A DNA stretch of 64,000 bases, taken from NCBI RefSeq assembly GCF_000364225.2, contig NZ_AQFT02000001.1:1674001-1738000 (forward strand), written 5' to 3'. The position numbers and the translations under genes were made by a program. Origin of the DNA: Eubacterium plexicaudatum ASF492 (lineage in GTDB: Bacteria; Bacillota; Clostridia; Lachnospirales; Lachnospiraceae). The notes below the pieces were generated by a model that was given only the letters and a program-made list of their open reading frames with translations, did no database searches and was not told the DNA's origin. How positions within the stretch are numbered: position 1 is the stretch's first letter; each line of letters begins with the position of its first letter. This document shows positions 39,777 through 47,866 of the stretch, in pieces.

Positions 39777-39896
39777 TCACTTGTCTGACGTAAAAGAAGC
39801 AACGCCTGAATAATTGTAGAGCAGGTTTAATGACCTGCATTCTACAAAAAGCTCCTCATAGCACTTAAAATTTTTCACGTAGATAGTTCTAATCAT
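39777..39896 (-). pseudogene. N-terminal scrap of an AAA/SMC-like ATPase (DUF262 partner)
   Basis: A 39-residue ORF starts MIRTIYVKNFKCYEELFVEC after GGAGGAG. This is the usual first strand of AAA_21/DUF3696-type ATPases (IKNFKCF...LNLL). The sequence degenerates just where Walker A should follow. It starts 11 bases after the DUF262 stop, as in intact DUF262-ATPase pairs. Confidence 0.5.
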
Positions 39897-39907
39897 GACT
39901 CCTCCGC

Positions 39908-40790
39908 TCAGTATACTATGATACTGTCCACTAAATTTTGAATATCACCTATTCTCATATACACCATCTTACGATCAGGCGCTTTCAGCTGGTAAAGATA
40001 ATCACTGTTTTCACATAAATCCATATATTTTTCCTGAACTTCATTCCGATGACAAATCAGGTGTTATACATGTTCTTTTGAAAGATTTTTGACAACATAG
40101 CACCATGACTCAAAAATCGCCTTATTAATAGGCCTGCGCCGGCCATCCCTGCATATTTTGTGAAATGCGTTTCTTCCCATAATAGAATGCATACTTTCCA
40201 TAACATAAATAAACTCCGACCGGATTGTCTGTAATAAATTATCAGCAATGCTGATTAAGTATTTCATACCTTTATTAAGGAATTCATCAATATTTCCTGT
40301 ATATTTTTTTAATTCAAATAACAGAACGAAACATATCTTAACACAAATTCCCGGTCTAACATCCTTTCGCTTTTCACACTGCCATCTGTCGCTACCAAAA
40401 AACTGTCTGATCTTGCACATTCCTGCAGAAATGAGGTAGCATTTCCTTGAAACAGTGCATTTCTGATTTCCCGGGGTTCCAGTTCAAGTCCACCAGTATT
40501 TATTCTTTTAAAAATATTGAATTTCACATTTGCAGGTGTCGCCGGATTAACCAGATAAACGTTAATTACAGTTTCATCTATCCGTCTTTGAAATGCTCTG
40601 GGAAGTTGATCATATTTGCAACTATTTAACTCTGGGAAAAATTCCATTTCTTCCAATTCTAATGTTTTTTTCACTACAAACTCATGCAAAGCTGACACCC
40701 GCTGTAAACTATCAATAATCAGCCACAACCCATCATCGGATGCATCAAAATAAAATGCCGGCAATGGAATTCATCACCTTATCATAATTC
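39908..40790 (-). pseudogene. DUF262 (GmrSD/ParB-like) protein remnant
   Basis: Readable blocks in order are [32 protein letters not shown] (the usual DGQQRLT motif degraded to DSLQRVS), [39 protein letters not shown] and [16 protein letters not shown]. After a frameshift come YTGNIDEFLNKGMKYL, RRPINKAIFESWCYVV and a C-terminal block ending GDIQNLVDSIIVY at 39908. The N-terminus is missing. At least two frameshifts occur (about 40300-40320 and 40050-40070). DUF262 proteins are mostly restriction or antiphage nucleases. Confidence 0.75.
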
Positions 40791-41038
40791 TGCTCATTCA
40801 GAGTGAGTGTCATATAAATCAAATTCAAATTTATACAGTCATTCTGACTTCTTGCAATTACTAAAAGTTTCTCTAACTCTTCCAGCGGCTCTGGCACTCC
40901 CTGATCCGTACAGCCGTTGACCAGTTCTGGCGTGCCAAGCGCCATTCCTTCTAGAAGCGCCAGAGAAAGACTTTCAATTTTGAATGACAGCCACCTGGCT
41001 CCTGCAACGGCCGAAAATTTATCCGCTTTGGAAAGCAT
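40745..41038 (-). CDS. Hypothetical protein fragment fused against DUF262
   Basis: A 97-residue [23 protein letters not shown]...[18 protein letters not shown]. Its last residues are read from DUF262 sequence in another frame (NSIAGILF versus IPLPAFYF). This marks a deletion or rearrangement junction near 40770-40790. Not recognised; probably a truncated gene. Confidence 0.4.
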   Translation of the reverse strand: MLSKADKFSAVAGARWLSFKIESLSLALLEGMALGTPELVNGCTDQGVPEPLEELEKLLVIARSQNDCINLNLIYMTLTLNEQNYDKVMNSIAGILF

Positions 41039-41073
41039 TGAATATAGATTTATATTTGCAATTTATCTATATG

Positions 41074-41187
41074 ACAAAAATCAGCGTTATAGAAAGACAA
41101 CCGGTCTGAAACTGTTTCATCTATGCAAAACTGTTTCAAACTGACTTTCTTTCTTTTCTTCCTATGCATCAATTTATTATTTACTTT
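41074..41187. repeat. Diverged duplicate unit B containing a degraded hairpin
   Basis: Shares ACAAAAATCAGCGTTATA, the CCGGTCTGAAACTGTTT / AAACTGTTTCAAACTGACTTT hairpin and trailing TTCCT..GC..TTTATTATTTA with unit A at 39428-39540. The stem is less perfect than in unit A. Confidence 0.65.
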
Positions 41188-41287
41188 CTTCTTTTATCAA
41201 TCTCTACCTGTTGAGTCATAAATATCTCTTTCTATGAAGATGCATGGACAATATAAAACCATTTGTCACAAAACATTTAAAAACTAA

Positions 41288-41314
41288 TTGACATATTCTC
41301 ACCATGTATATAAT
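41288..41314 (+). promoter_or_regulatory. Possible promoter upstream of the IS66 remnant
   Basis: TTGACA (41288-41293) and TATAAT (41309-41314) with 15-base spacing, shorter than optimal. The segment from here to 41565 has no ORF and includes the left part of the IS66-type element. Confidence 0.3.
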
Positions 41315-41565
41315 AATAGTATAAGACAGGCAACAGTGAGTGTCTGTTAAAGCGTAGAAATAAAGGAGTGCGCCGGTATGCATTGCTTTATGGAGCTTTC
41401 AGGAATGGTTGAGCAGTGAAACCTCAAACCGGCTCAGGCAGAGTAAACGGTAGATAGTGCGTACCTCGACTATGACGGCAAAATGTGTGACAATAGACTA
41501 TATTTCTATCATGGGTATTAAAAGTTAAGTCTCAACTTTTGATACCGCTATACGGAGGTAAGTCT

Positions 41566-41940
41566 ATGAGTTCAGAAACAACGGTAGTAGCTGTACAGTA
41601 CCGTTTACAAGAATGGGCTGCACAGATCAGGGAATGCCAGAACCGTCCCGCAGGCATGAGTGTCATCGATTGGTGTGCCGGCCACGGCATTACGAAAGCA
41701 AACTATTATTACAGACTGCGCCGCGTAAAGGAAGCGTGTCTGGAATCCCTTGCGCCAGAGGCTGCGGTGCAGCAGATTGTCCCGGTAAATCCAGGCTTTC
41801 TGCAGCAGGAAACACAAAGCGGCAGCGGTATACAGCAGGGGCTTTCCGTTTGTGTAAATGGTTTTTCCATCCACGTAACGGAATCCACACCAATGCCGCT
41901 GCTTGCGGCAGTCCTTAAGGTGGTGCGGGATGCGGGGTGA
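41566..41940 (+). CDS. tnpA: IS66-family accessory protein TnpA
   Basis: The 124-residue protein has QYRLQEWAAQIRECQNRPAG and SVIDWCAGHGITKANYYYRLR, the HTH signature of IS66 orf1. CGGAGG lies before the ATG at 41566. It overlaps the tnpB start, as usual for IS66 elements. The IS66 transposase TnpC is absent, so this is part of a remnant. Confidence 0.8.
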   Translation: MSSETTVVAVQYRLQEWAAQIRECQNRPAGMSVIDWCAGHGITKANYYYRLRRVKEACLESLAPEAAVQQIVPVNPGFLQQETQSGSGIQQGLSVCVNGFSIHVTESTPMPLLAAVLKVVRDAG

Positions 41941-42166
41941 CGCCACCTGCTTTAAAGCCGTCTACATTGTCTGCGGCTACACCGATCTGCGCGCCGGGAT
42001 GGACCGGCTGGCGGCACTCGTGGAAGCACAGACCGGGAACCAGCCGTATATAAAGGACACCCTTTATCTTTTCTGCGGGAGACGCACAGACCGCATCAAG
42101 GGGCTTGTATGGGAAGGGGACGGATGGCTCCTGTTATACAAGCGGCTCTCAGTGAGGACGAACTGA
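41930..42166 (+). pseudogene. tnpB: IS66 TnpB (orf2), 3'-truncated
   Basis: Reads CFKAVYIVCGYTDLRAGMDR, the TnpB N-terminus, through IKGLVWEGDGWLLLYKRL, then SVRTN and a stop. IS66 TnpB normally continues for some 35 residues (WPR... region). The break is at about 42150-42160, where DUF6431-transposon-related sequence begins. Confidence 0.8.
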
Positions 42167-42209
42167 CAGGCAAAAGAAATGGAATACTTCTCCGGAAAAC
42201 AGAGGCCCT

Positions 42210-42660
42210 TTATGAATGCGGACGGGGGCGGTCTCTGCGGAAACAAGCATGCCGAGCCAACTCCTGCTTGTGGGACAGGAAGAGGTCCCTCCAGCGGTAA
42301 AGCATGGACACGGAGATGCCGAAGCGGGCGCAGAGTTTTTCTACCATATGCAGAGGAAGGAAGTATTCCGCCAGCACACGCAGGATGAAGAAAAGGCCAT
42401 ATACAGAGTAAGGGATGATGACATCAGGGAGGATGGCATGGGTATGCCAGCAGCTTGTACAGCACAGCCGCAGGACACAGATTTCCCCATAGACTGTCTT
42501 TCCATACGTGAAATCAGCCATGGAGCGCATGTAAGAGCCATGGGAGACGCAGTTACCTTTGGAGCCGCACCATGGACATGTCTCATCCTCCCATGAATAG
42601 GACAGCATATATTCATTGAAAAGCTGTATGGATGTTTTTTATACGAATTCACTTGCAAAT
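42210..42660 (-). pseudogene. DUF6431-like protein, broken
   Basis: A readable block TCPWCGSKGNCVSHGSYMRS, then CTSCWHTHAILPDVIIPYS and LAEYFLPLHMVEKLCARFG, aligns with the intact protein at 30931-31524. The N-terminus (MIRKNSLICK) is followed by an in-frame TGA and a frame change, and the C-terminus diverges after QELARHACF. Confidence 0.75.
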
Positions 42661-42735
42661 CAGGGAGTTTTTTCTTATCATAGTATTGTAGTGTTTTTAG
42701 TGCATCCACCTTAGTACCGGATGCCATTACAGGGG

Positions 42736-42773
42736 GAAAGAACCGGCTGGGGAGTTTGGTTCTTTCTTTTTTT
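42736..42773 (+). terminator. Plus-strand terminator of the decayed transposon copy
   Basis: GAAAGAACC / GGTTCTTTC stem followed by T7, matching the terminator at 31598-31641 in position and orientation. Confidence 0.75.
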
Positions 42774-42931
42774 GTTCCATACACCAATATATACCAATGA
42801 ATATGTGGATTCAATACCGAAAATAATGTGCCGGAAAAAACAGCACATTTACATAGTAATGTTTTTTAGAATGAAGATTTTAATTTGCTGCAAACCTGCG
42901 GTAATAGATAAATTTAATTTGCTGGCTGACA

Positions 42932-43229
42932 CTACATCGATGACGGCCCTTTTTTTGATCACCTCCGGTTCAAAACCTGGCTCCCTTGTACGCGGCACAT
43001 GGATGCCGATATTTCCATAAGCAGTTTTGATGTTTTTCTTTGTTGAGCCATTGCGGGAAACTTTATCTCCGCTGTTGTTCTTTTCAGAAATATAATCTTC
43101 CGGTTCCTGGCCAAGAATATGTTCCACGGCATCCTTGATGATCTTTTGAACCAGCCCATCCTTTCCGGTAATATCTTCCATGGTCTTGCACTGTGATAAT
43201 GCTTCCTGGTAATTAAAATCCTGTGACAT
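42932..43229 (-). pseudogene. IS256-family transposase, N-terminal fragment
   Basis: Starts MSQDFNYQEALSQCKTMEDI after GGAGG and contains LVQKIIKDAVEHILGQEPED, KVSRNGSTKKNIKTAYGNIG and IHVPRTREPGFEPEVIKKR, the N-terminal region of mutator-type transposases. It is cut at 42931 by the decayed DUF6431 transposon. As read it continues into transposon sequence to 42849. Confidence 0.8.
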
Positions 43230-43313
43230 AATCGTTTACCTCCAAAAATATTGTTTGTCAATTTCTTCCAATTATGCACAGCTTTGTCGAAAATATTTTA
43301 AACGAAAAAATAT

Positions 43314-43363
43314 GGGTGTGTCGAATAATCTGTGATGGTTTACACAGTTTATTTTACACACCC
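43314..43363. repeat. Inverted repeat at the IS256-like end
   Basis: GGGTGTGT and ACACACCC with an inner CTGTG...CACAG pairing, about 85 bases upstream of the transposase start. This is the likely outer terminus of the IS256-type element. Confidence 0.6.
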
Positions 43364-43400
43364 TCACACTGCATTTGGATTATATATTATGTAGAATCTG

Positions 43401-44900
43401 TCAATATTCAGGAATTAATAAGTTTGTCCAATCTCTAGGGCCTTCACATTTATTTCCATCATTAAATCCAAATGAAATGATTGTTCCATCACTTTTTAAA
43501 CATAATGTCTGACCATATCCGGCCGCAATATCTACAATATCTGTACATTCTGTCATAATCTCTTCTTCTATATATCTTGTTCCCGGATAATTATCACCGG
43601 TAATTTCGATAGTCCCATCCTCTTTCAAACCAACTGTATACCAATTCCCTGCAGCAACTTTAACAATGTCTTCCCAATTCTCTACATCACATTGTCCATG
43701 ACTATTATCACCAACTGCTACTACGGTACCGTCTTTACGCAGACCAACCGTATGTCCCCCTCCTCTTGGATTCTCTCCATAAAGTCCACCATTTGCTGAA
43801 ATGTTGACTACATTCTTCCATTTATCCTTTTCCGCCTCAAACTCTTCTGCCTGTCCCCGATCCAGACCAGCAAAAAGCAGTTCGCCATCTTCCGTTAATC
43901 CCACAGTAAAGCTCCAACCCGCATCAATAGAAACTACATTTTTCCAATGTTCTGTTTTAAGTTGTAAATTTCCATTATGACCATCTGCGTGCACACGTCC
44001 CTCATTATCCAAGCCAACTACAAACTGTTCTCCTGCTGCCACATCTATAATTTTTTTCCATTCACTGGTATTTACTTTATCATATCCATTATTGCCAACT
44101 ACATCAACTTTTCCATTCTTTTTCAATGCAATTGTATAACAGCCATAAGTATCTATCGACATAATATTGTCCATTCCACCAACATTACATTGTCCATAAT
44201 CATTGGCTCCTTCCTCTACAACCGTATAATCATTTTTTATTGCCATGGATGCATAGATACCCGCTGTAATAATATTATTTTTTTCCATTCTTTTCAATTG
44301 TATTTTACATTTTTTTATATATCTTTTACTTTTTTTATAATTTGAAAGCAACTCAAACAACTCTAAAGCTTCATTATATTTTTCCTTATTGTAGTATCTT
44401 TTTGCTTCATTATATAAAGTTTGTTTTGACTGTTCTAATGTTTTCAGTTCTGTTTTGGATAAAAGTATTTCGCTATTTTTATAACCATCTGCTTTTATGA
44501 AATACTCTTTTGCATGAATATAATCCTCTGTTTGATAATAATTTATACCTAGTAAATAACTGGCTTCTTTTACCTTTTCACTGCAATCTTTGTAATCAAT
44601 ATATTTACTGAATTCTTCTATCGCATCCTGATATCTCTCTTTCTTTATAAATTCCGTACCTTTTACATATGCCTCATTTTGTTTTGAAATCTTTTCAGCT
44701 TCGTTTCTTTTCTCCTTCGCTCCGTTATAATTTCTTATTTGCGTTAAAAGCTTAATCGCTTCTTCATATTTTTCATCTGATATATATTCAACTGCCATCT
44801 GATATTTCTTATCATTTTTACTTCTGACATAATAAGCCGAAAAAATAAAAACAAGAATCAAGGAACAAATTTCAATCCCATAAATAACCATTCTTCGCAT
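43401..44900 (-). CDS. Membrane-anchored TPR / RCC1-like beta-propeller protein
   Basis: A 499-residue protein. A signal-anchor helix spans residues 5-26. Four TPR-like repeats follow (30-215), each with EKYEEAIKLL- or RYQDAIEEF-type cores. About seven RCC1-like repeats then form a propeller, pattern TVGLKxDGTV, GDNxxGQC, IVxVAAG (examples GNWYTVGLKEDGTIEITGDN and HTVGLRKDGTVVAVGDNSHG). It is probably displayed outside the membrane as a binding scaffold. It lies 42 bases after the four-helix membrane protein, so a two-gene operon is likely. Ligand unknown. Confidence 0.82.
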   Translation of the reverse strand: MRRMVIYGIEICSLILVFIFSAYYVRSKNDKKYQMAVEYISDEKYEEAIKLLTQIRNYNGAKEKRNEAEKISKQNEAYVKGTEFIKKERYQDAIEEFSKYIDYKDCSEKVKEASYLLGINYYQTEDYIHAKEYFIKADGYKNSEILLSKTELKTLEQSKQTLYNEAKRYYNKEKYNEALELFELLSNYKKSKRYIKKCKIQLKRMEKNNIITAGIYASMAIKNDYTVVEEGANDYGQCNVGGMDNIMSIDTYGCYTIALKKNGKVDVVGNNGYDKVNTSEWKKIIDVAAGEQFVVGLDNEGRVHADGHNGNLQLKTEHWKNVVSIDAGWSFTVGLTEDGELLFAGLDRGQAEEFEAEKDKWKNVVNISANGGLYGENPRGGGHTVGLRKDGTVVAVGDNSHGQCDVENWEDIVKVAAGNWYTVGLKEDGTIEITGDNYPGTRYIEEEIMTECTDIVDIAAGYGQTLCLKSDGTIISFGFNDGNKCEGPRDWTNLLIPEY

Positions 44901-44942
44901 TCTAAATCTTTTTGATTTCTCCCATCCATTAACATCGCTTTC

Positions 44943-45692
44943 TTACTTCCTTTTTTCTGTTTCAGAATCATCATTTACTCCTTTAATTTTACTTTTGACA
45001 AATTTTGCTAATTTCGGGACGTGCATTATAAAATGGTTCCTCTTTTTATATGTATTTTGCACTAATTGATCCTGAGAGGCCTTAGCTTTACCTTTTTCTG
45101 CCATTTCCTTTTCATGATCTATTAGCAGGAATAAATCAATATCTGTTACTTCACAATAACATTTATCCTTTGTAATAGCAGCAAATGCCCCTTTACAATC
45201 CTCACTTATTACCTGATCGAAAATATTGTGACATGTCTTTAACCTTTCTTTCATTTCATTTTCTTCTTGTTTATCCCTCTTTTCTCCATATATAATTCCA
45301 TTTATTATACAGAATATTAAACTCAAAACAAACACCAGCCAGAAAAAATTATTATTTATTTTTTCTTCTGCATTCGCATTATAAAAATAAAAAGCAAGTG
45401 CAATTACCCAAATCCCCCATGATACTGCTAACACAAAATAATTCCATTTTCTTTTCATTTTTTTCAAACTTTCAACTATAAAGAAAAATAAGCCATAAGC
45501 AACAGATGCCATAATCAACACCAAGTCATCCGTATAGTCACCCAGACTTAATAATCGACGATTCGTAATAGAACTAAACAAATATATCACAAAAAACGGA
45601 ACTGTTGATATTACAACTGTTGAAAGGCACCACTTCCATCCGCTTAATTTTCTGTTTGAATTACGATCACATTCTTTGGTTTCATTGCTCAT
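44943..45692 (-). CDS. Multi-pass membrane protein of unknown function
   Basis: The 249-residue protein has four membrane helices in the first 140 residues (WCLSTVVISTVPFFVIYLF, LVLIMASVAYGLFFFI, FVLAVSWGIWVIALAFYF, FFWLVFVLSLIFCIINGI). A lysine-rich cytosolic C-terminal half of about 110 residues follows. Not recognised. It precedes the TPR/RCC1 gene and may supply its membrane context. Confidence 0.7.
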   Translation of the reverse strand: MSNETKECDRNSNRKLSGWKWCLSTVVISTVPFFVIYLFSSITNRRLLSLGDYTDDLVLIMASVAYGLFFFIVESLKKMKRKWNYFVLAVSWGIWVIALAFYFYNANAEEKINNNFFWLVFVLSLIFCIINGIIYGEKRDKQEENEMKERLKTCHNIFDQVISEDCKGAFAAITKDKCYCEVTDIDLFLLIDHEKEMAEKGKAKASQDQLVQNTYKKRNHFIMHVPKLAKFVKSKIKGVNDDSETEKRK

Positions 45693-45860
45693 ATTATATT
45701 CTCCTTTGTATAAGATTTATGTCAAATTAACATACAAAGCCCTATAACTGTATTCGCACTAATATCATAGTTTATCACTAAAACCTAATTATGTCCATAT
45801 TTATTTTCAATTTTCTTCAAACAATAAATAAATTCTACAATATCTTGTTATAAATTTTCA

Positions 45861-45900
45861 AACTCTCACAAACCTTGATTTTATGCGGCTTGTGAGAGTT
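45861..45900 (-). terminator. Terminator near the element's left end
   Basis: AACTCTCACAA / TTGTGAGAGTT stem with a 17-base loop, followed by TT on the plus strand and by TTTGAAAATTT on the minus strand. It lies downstream of the integrase gene. Upstream toward 45693 nothing else was seen. Confidence 0.6.
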
Positions 45901-45957
45901 TTGTTATGTGCGGTGGCTTCACATATCTGTTTATCACTTGTTAAAAAATACCGTTCT

Positions 45958-45992
45958 AAAGTAGTAAGAAAAGTAGTAAGAAAAGTAGTAAG
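45958..45992. repeat. Tandem 12-bp repeats downstream of the integrase gene
   Basis: Nearly three direct copies of AAAAGTAGTAAG lie 9 bases beyond the integrase stop. Position and regularity suggest integrase arm-binding sites or part of the att region. Confidence 0.65.
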
Positions 45993-46000
45993 TTTGACAG

Positions 46001-47200
46001 TCATTTCAGCAGTGATTCCATCGCCATTTTAGCGGATTCCGCCGATCCATGTGCATAGTATCCGAGCGTAGTCGTTACATCCATATGCCCCATGATGTAC
46101 TGCAAAGCTTTCGGCGGCATGTTCTGGTTTGCCATATTTGTGCAGAAGGTATGTCTCAGCATATGCGGCGAGATTTTCGGCAGTTTCTCTTTGTGGTGCT
46201 TGTTGTACTTCTTGACCATGTGCGAAAAATCTGTAGAATATGCCGCACCATACATAGGAAGCCCTTTCTTGTTGAGGAAGATAAAATCCGTATATCTGTC
46301 TATCGTTACTGGCTGTGCGTTCTCCCTGCTTTGCATTTCACTTTTTAATGCCCTGTGTACGGATTCATTCATGGGGATTTTCCTGATGCCGCTGTCGGTC
46401 TTTGGCTGTTCTATACGGTAGCTGCCTCTGTCGAAGATAAGCTGGTGGTTTACATTGATATATCCGTTTTCAAAGTCAATGTCAGCAGCGGTAAGCCCGC
46501 ATAATTCTGAAATACGCAGCCCGGTGTTTAACAGGACGATAACAGCGTGGTAATGTTTCTGATACGTGCAGTCTGTCTGCAAAAAGCGCAGTAACGAATC
46601 CGCCTGTGTGTCTGTCAATGCGGCCTTTGGTTCGGTGTCATTCTCGATCACATCTTCCATGTCCCAGTTAAAAGGATTCTTCCGTATCAGGTCATCCTCT
46701 ATTGCTGTGTAAAAGATGGCTTTTAAGGAACGTTTGTGGTTGTTGATGGTATGGAAGGCGAACCCTCTTTCTTTCATCCGTATCGCCCACTGTTTGGCAT
46801 CGCTCGGCTTTACCTTCTCGATTGGCATATAGCCTATTTTATCACTCTCTAAGAGCCGCATCAACTGGTTTCTTCCTTTCTGCGTGGATACCCTTACATT
46901 GGATTTTAAACCAGTATGCTTCTTATACAGCTCGCACACGGTCATCTTTGCGCCAGATGGGTCAATACCATCCATAAGGTCACGTTGAATTTCTTTTTTC
47001 ATTTCCCGCAGGGGTATACAAGTTTTCTTCCCTTTTGGCAAGGGGTCAGTCGCATTTAATCTCCAGGAATAGATGAATTTCGGTTTTCCGTCCGTGCCTG
47101 TGTACTTATATGTGTACCGGCCATCCTTTCTCTGGCTTTCCCCCGTCAGCAGGATTCGCCCCCTCGTGTCTGTGCGTTTTGTTGCATTATTTTTGCGCAT
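46001..47200 (-). CDS. int: Tyrosine recombinase / integrase (Tn916-like)
   Basis: The 399-residue integrase of a mobile element has an N-terminal arm-binding domain (RILLTGESQRKDGRYTYKYT), a SAM-like core-binding domain and a catalytic domain. Catalytic residues are R in NTGLRISELCGL, H-x-x-R in HMLRHTFCTNM, H in YIMGHMDVTTT and the nucleophile Y in LGYYAHGS. ATG 47200 follows AAAGGAT. Upstream lies the excisionase gene. It excises and integrates the element by site-specific recombination. Confidence 0.92.
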   Translation of the reverse strand: MRKNNATKRTDTRGRILLTGESQRKDGRYTYKYTGTDGKPKFIYSWRLNATDPLPKGKKTCIPLREMKKEIQRDLMDGIDPSGAKMTVCELYKKHTGLKSNVRVSTQKGRNQLMRLLESDKIGYMPIEKVKPSDAKQWAIRMKERGFAFHTINNHKRSLKAIFYTAIEDDLIRKNPFNWDMEDVIENDTEPKAALTDTQADSLLRFLQTDCTYQKHYHAVIVLLNTGLRISELCGLTAADIDFENGYINVNHQLIFDRGSYRIEQPKTDSGIRKIPMNESVHRALKSEMQSRENAQPVTIDRYTDFIFLNKKGLPMYGAAYSTDFSHMVKKYNKHHKEKLPKISPHMLRHTFCTNMANQNMPPKALQYIMGHMDVTTTLGYYAHGSAESAKMAMESLLK

Positions 47201-47262
47201 AACAGCATCCTTTCTTTTCAACAAAAGCCCTGCTGCTTGGCAAGGCTCCTGTTGGTTTTTTG

Positions 47263-47467
47263 TTAAATTGTCTCGGCGTTCAAGAGATATTTCTCCAAAA
47301 GCACCCGCTTGATTAAAGTCTTCTTGCCGTTATGTAGCACCCAGTCAGGGGGCTCCATAGCTTGCCATATTACGTAACTTGTTCCTCCCAATTCCAAAAT
47401 AGCCTGCTGCTTCGTCGAAGGTGAGCAGAAACTTTTCAGAAGCATTGATTGTTGGTATCTCACTCAT
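47263..47467 (-). CDS. xis: Excisionase, Xis-Tn916 type (frameshifted)
   Basis: Starts MSEIPTINASEKFLLTFDEA at 47467 and breaks at the G5 run 47348-47352. Removing one base continues it as APDWVLHNGKKTLIKRVLLE to 67 residues, the same length as Tn916 Xis and with the same NG-x-x-x-x-IKR ending. It is a small winged-helix DNA-bending protein that directs the integrase to excision. It overlaps the upstream small gene (ATGA). Confidence 0.82.
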
Positions 47468-47706
47468 ATCAAATCACCCTTTCCAGTTTTATTCATCCCA
47501 TCTAAATGGCTCCCGTTTCCGTTTTCGTGCATATCATGTGAAACAAGCATATAATTCCACTCAGCTTCCTGCTGTATATCAGAAATATACTGCATGAATG
47601 AACTGCTGATGTTAGATTCCGCCAAGGCCGCTTCCCGAACTGCTGTCAGGATGTGGTAAATGCGGCGGCGCTCGTCATAAACGGCTTTTGTCAGTTCTGG
47701 ATTCAT
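47464..47706 (-). CDS. Small hypothetical protein coupled to xis
   Basis: The 80-residue soluble helical protein (MNPELTKAVYDERRRIYHIL, SSSFMQYISDIQQEAEWNYM) has an ATGA overlap with xis. Not recognised. Its position suggests a role in excision control or a short regulatory ORF. Confidence 0.6.
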   Translation of the reverse strand: MNPELTKAVYDERRRIYHILTAVREAALAESNISSSFMQYISDIQQEAEWNYMLVSHDMHENGNGSHLDGMNKTGKGDLI

Positions 47707-47866
47707 GTCATATTCCTCCTTTCATTTTATTATTTCATTATTATGGATTAAAAAAAGGAACTTGGGAAGGATTGACTTCTTCACAGAAATGGCTCAAAAT
47801 AAGGCAGTCAGAATCTATATAGAGGAACAATTACAAATCAAAAGGAACAAAAAGGAGGAGACAGCT

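Larger units (their letters stand above)
42160..42931 (-). mobile_element. Decayed second copy of the DUF6431 transposon (right end plus one gene)
   Basis: The right terminus, read inverted, is TGTCAGCCAGCAAATTAAAT, with a second AGCAAATTAAAA about 40 bases further in. This mirrors the intact element's end TGTAGCCCAGCAAATTAAAG. Only the DUF6431-type gene and the plus-strand terminator remain; transposase and ATPase genes are deleted. The right end sits inside an IS256-like transposase gene at 42931/42932, and the left side abuts truncated IS66 tnpB. Confidence 0.75.

Noticed and set aside
42341-42814. 157-residue minus-strand ORF
   Set aside because: It reads through the decayed DUF6431 gene in the wrong frame and through the terminator.
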